From positions 1-8,233 of the forward strand of contig JAUIGA010000144.1 in the NCBI GenBank assembly GCA_030430125.1: DNA of 8,233 nt, read 5' to 3'. The notes under the pieces were generated by a model. It had not been told where the DNA came from. It searched no databases and worked only from the letters and a program-made list of their open reading frames with translations. The stretch is from Chloroflexia bacterium (lineage in GTDB: Bacteria > Chloroflexota > Chloroflexia > Thermomicrobiales > UBA6265). Both the position numbers and the translations under genes were made by a program. Positions 6,199-8,233 of this stretch are shown here, piece after piece; within the stretch, counting starts at the first letter, position 1, and each line of letters starts with the position of its first letter.

Positions 6199-6235
6199 GT
6201 CGCAATGACCATTTGCGTAGTATCAGGAGTGCACT

Positions 6236-7687
6236 GTGACATCGTCAACCGAACACTGGCCGACCGGCGCGCCGGCGTACACCTCGCTCGCCACCGCCGT
6301 TCAGGGCGAGGCCGCTCGCTGGAACGTCCCCGGCATGACCGCCGCCGTCCTGTATGACGGCGAGCGCACCGCCGTCGCCAGCGGCGTGACCAACCTGGAG
6401 CATCCCGCCCCGGTGACCGTGGACACGCGCTTCCAGATCGGCTCGATCTCCAAGGTCTTCACCGGTACCGCGATCATGGCGCTGGTCGACCAGGGCAAGA
6501 TCGACCTCGACGCGCCGGTGACCACCTGGATCCCCGACCTTCCGCTGAAACACGGATCGGCGCTGGCGAAGCTCACCCTGCGCCATCTGCTAAACCACAC
6601 CACCGGTTTCGAGGGCGACGTCTTCTTCGACACCGGTGCCGGCGACGACGCGCTCTCCAGCAGCATTCCCCGGTTCGACGGGGTACGACACTGGACGGTT
6701 CCCGGTGAGTTCTTCGCCTACTGCAACACCGGGTTTTACCTCGCGGGCCGGATCATCGAGATCGTCACTGGCAAGACCTACGAGGATGCCATCACCGAGC
6801 TGGTCATCGAGCCGGCCGGGCTGAACCAGACCTCCTTCGCCTCGGCCGATCTCGCCACCGTTCCCACCGCCGCCGGGCACACGCTGAAAGACCGCTCCAC
6901 CGGCTACCGTGTCTACCGGCCGTGGGCGTTGCCGCGCGTTGTCAACGCCGCCGGTGGCATCGTCAGCACGGTCGATGACCTGCTCACCTTTGCCGAGATG
7001 CACATGCGCGGCGGTCTGCATGGCGATACACGCGTGCTGTCGGCGGGTGCCGCGACCGCCATGCGCGAGCCCACCTCGACATTCGGCGTCATCGACGCCG
7101 GGTACGGCACCACCTGGCACATCCGAAACATCGACGGTGTCACCCTCGTCGGGCATGGCGGCGCGACAAACGGGTTCCGCGCCACTCTGGTGACGGTACC
7201 GGAGCGCGGATTTGCGCTGGCAATGCTCACCAACGGCGATCCCGGCAACGCCGCGATGGAGGAAGTGCAGCGGTGGGCCCTGCGCCACTGGCTCGACCTC
7301 GACTCGCCCGTGCGGGAGCTGATCGAATCGGATGACGCCGCCCTCGATGCCGTCACCGGTCGCTACGAACGGCACGACGCGACGATCGATGTCTGTCGGG
7401 TTGACGATCATCTCCGGATCGAACGACGAACGGTCGAGCACGAGGATCAGTTCTCCACCGAACGCGCCGAGGACGACCCTCCCACCGTGATGGAAGCCTG
7501 GCCAACCGGCGATGGGGTGTTCCGCGTGACGGAAGGCCCGCTCAAGAACGCCCTGATCGAGTTCTTCGACGGCCGTCTGTTCGGGGAGGACGATGCACTG
7601 GCGACCCGCCCGCTGCTGCGTTTCAGCTGGCGCGTCGCCGAACGCACCGGCGATGCTCCAGCGATTGAATCAGCCGCGGCGGACTGA
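6236..7687 (+). CDS. Serine hydrolase, class C beta-lactamase/penicillin-binding family
   Basis: A 483-residue protein starting at GTG (6236), with AGGAG six bases upstream. The catalytic domain (about residues 15-350) has the class C beta-lactamase/esterase signature: nucleophile and base in S70-I-S-K73 (FQIGSISKVF), Y162-C-N164 (the YxN motif) and G306-H307-G308-G309 in the KTG/HxG position. LRHLLNHTTG (115-124) is another family hallmark. Residues about 360-475 form a separate beta-rich C-terminal domain (AVTGRYERHDATIDV...), as in many such hydrolases. There is no N-terminal signal peptide or lipobox, so it is probably cytoplasmic. A role as an esterase, D-amino-acid peptidase or amide hydrolase is more likely than secreted beta-lactam resistance. 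It is divergent from tetR across a 170-bp control region and ends 10 bp before the next gene, suggesting an operon. Substrate unknown. Confidence 0.93.
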   Translation: MTSSTEHWPTGAPAYTSLATAVQGEAARWNVPGMTAAVLYDGERTAVASGVTNLEHPAPVTVDTRFQIGSISKVFTGTAIMALVDQGKIDLDAPVTTWIPDLPLKHGSALAKLTLRHLLNHTTGFEGDVFFDTGAGDDALSSSIPRFDGVRHWTVPGEFFAYCNTGFYLAGRIIEIVTGKTYEDAITELVIEPAGLNQTSFASADLATVPTAAGHTLKDRSTGYRVYRPWALPRVVNAAGGIVSTVDDLLTFAEMHMRGGLHGDTRVLSAGAATAMREPTSTFGVIDAGYGTTWHIRNIDGVTLVGHGGATNGFRATLVTVPERGFALAMLTNGDPGNAAMEEVQRWALRHWLDLDSPVRELIESDDAALDAVTGRYERHDATIDVCRVDDHLRIERRTVEHEDQFSTERAEDDPPTVMEAWPTGDGVFRVTEGPLKNALIEFFDGRLFGEDDALATRPLLRFSWRVAERTGDAPAIESAAAD

Positions 7688-7697
7688 GGCTGGCGCC

Positions 7698-8233
7698 ATG
7701 ACCGCGATCCCGACCGCGACAGCCCGGCAGATGGCCGAGGTCGACCGGATCATGATGGACGAGCTCGGTGTCGACGTGCTGCAACTGATGGAGGCCGCCG
7801 GGATCGCGGTCGCCGAGGCCGCTCGCCGGCAGCTCGGCGATGATGTCGCCGGTCGGCGGATCCTCCTGCTGGCAGGCAGTGGCGGTAATGGCGGCGATGC
7901 GCTGGTCGCCGCCCGTCACCTGCACGCGTGGGGCGCGATTGCCCGCGTCGTGCTGTCTCGCCCGCCCGATACGCTCCCCGAGACGACGGCGCACCAGGCG
8001 CGAGCGACGCGTGCCGTTGGCGTGGCCATCGAGGCGATGCCGGCCGGCGCCAGCGCATTCGACGCCCCGTACGATCTCATCGTCGATGGCCTGCTTGGGT
8101 TCAGCGGGCACGGGCATCCGCGCGGCGCTGTCGCGGAAATGATCCGGCGCGCCACCGGGCACCCGGCTCCGGTCCTCGCGATCGACCTGCCATCCGGGCT
8201 CGACGCGACAACCGGCACTGTCGGCGATCCCTG
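7698..8233 (+). CDS. NAD(P)H-hydrate epimerase-type YjeF_N domain protein, 3'-truncated by window edge
   Basis: The first 178 codons of an open frame start at ATG 7698, with GAGG about 9 nt upstream, 10 bp after the serine hydrolase stop. The sequence shows the YjeF N-terminal domain: helical MAEVDRIMMDELGVDVLQLMEAAG (12-35), the Rossmann-like loop LLLAGSGGNGGDALVAARHL (56-75), DLIVDGLLGFSGHGHPRG (126-143) and the catalytic-region motif AIDLPSGLDATTG (161-173). In the family this domain epimerises damaged R-NAD(P)HX to the S form. The usual GNNGGDG loop reads GGNGGDA here, so it may belong to a divergent branch with another substrate. Whether a C-terminal dehydratase (kinase-like) domain follows cannot be seen. 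Confident on domain, moderate on function. Confidence 0.9.
   Translation, partial: MTAIPTATARQMAEVDRIMMDELGVDVLQLMEAAGIAVAEAARRQLGDDVAGRRILLLAGSGGNGGDALVAARHLHAWGAIARVVLSRPPDTLPETTAHQARATRAVGVAIEAMPAGASAFDAPYDLIVDGLLGFSGHGHPRGAVAEMIRRATGHPAPVLAIDLPSGLDATTGTVGDP

Noticed and set aside
6590..7441. Minus-strand open frame of 283 codons inside the serine hydrolase gene
   Set aside because: The translation is low-complexity Gly/Val/Arg-rich antisense sequence; the + strand carries all catalytic motifs.
6236..7687. Serine hydrolase as a beta-lactam resistance enzyme
   Set aside because: It lacks a signal peptide and has an extra C-terminal domain; the motifs are shared by many esterases and peptidases, so resistance cannot be inferred.

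Overview
The window is about 8.2 kb of GC-rich bacterial DNA, densely coding and with short intergenic gaps. Protein content (a MalT-like LuxR regulator with its small partner, DUF4188 proteins, a class C serine hydrolase, a YjeF_N protein) and composition suggest a Chloroflexota (Thermomicrobia-like) or actinobacterial genome. That placement is inference; no rRNA or lineage marker is present.

Left part (1-2465, + strand): the 3' part of a large MalT/LAL-type LuxR regulator, cut by the window edge; a small conserved protein of the YRIRV...DQAALHGLL type; and a DUF6326-like membrane protein gene that is truncated after about 80 family residues. The truncation falls at the 3' end of the oppositely oriented next gene, which points to a rearrangement near 2337-2361.

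Central part (2362-6065, all - strand, read right to left): a TetR regulator, a four-helix membrane protein, two tandem DUF4188 (monooxygenase-like) paralogs of identical length, and an alkyl-sulfatase-like metallo-beta-lactamase-fold hydrolase. The membrane protein and the first DUF4188 gene overlap by ATGA and are probably translationally coupled. The other gaps (149, 56 and 170 bp) leave the operon limits open. The tetR promoter has a strong TTGACA/TACAAT core, and a perfect 9-6-9 inverted repeat sits on it, so autorepression is very likely.

Right part (6236-8233, + strand): a class C beta-lactamase-family serine hydrolase is transcribed divergently from tetR, followed 10 bp later by the start of a NAD(P)H-hydrate epimerase-type (YjeF_N) gene that runs off the window.

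The most interesting unit is the TetR-controlled cassette of membrane protein plus two DUF4188 proteins. No function is established for such a set, and it resembles an inducible stress or detoxification module. I see no CRISPR array, tRNA, rRNA, insertion sequence or phage gene.
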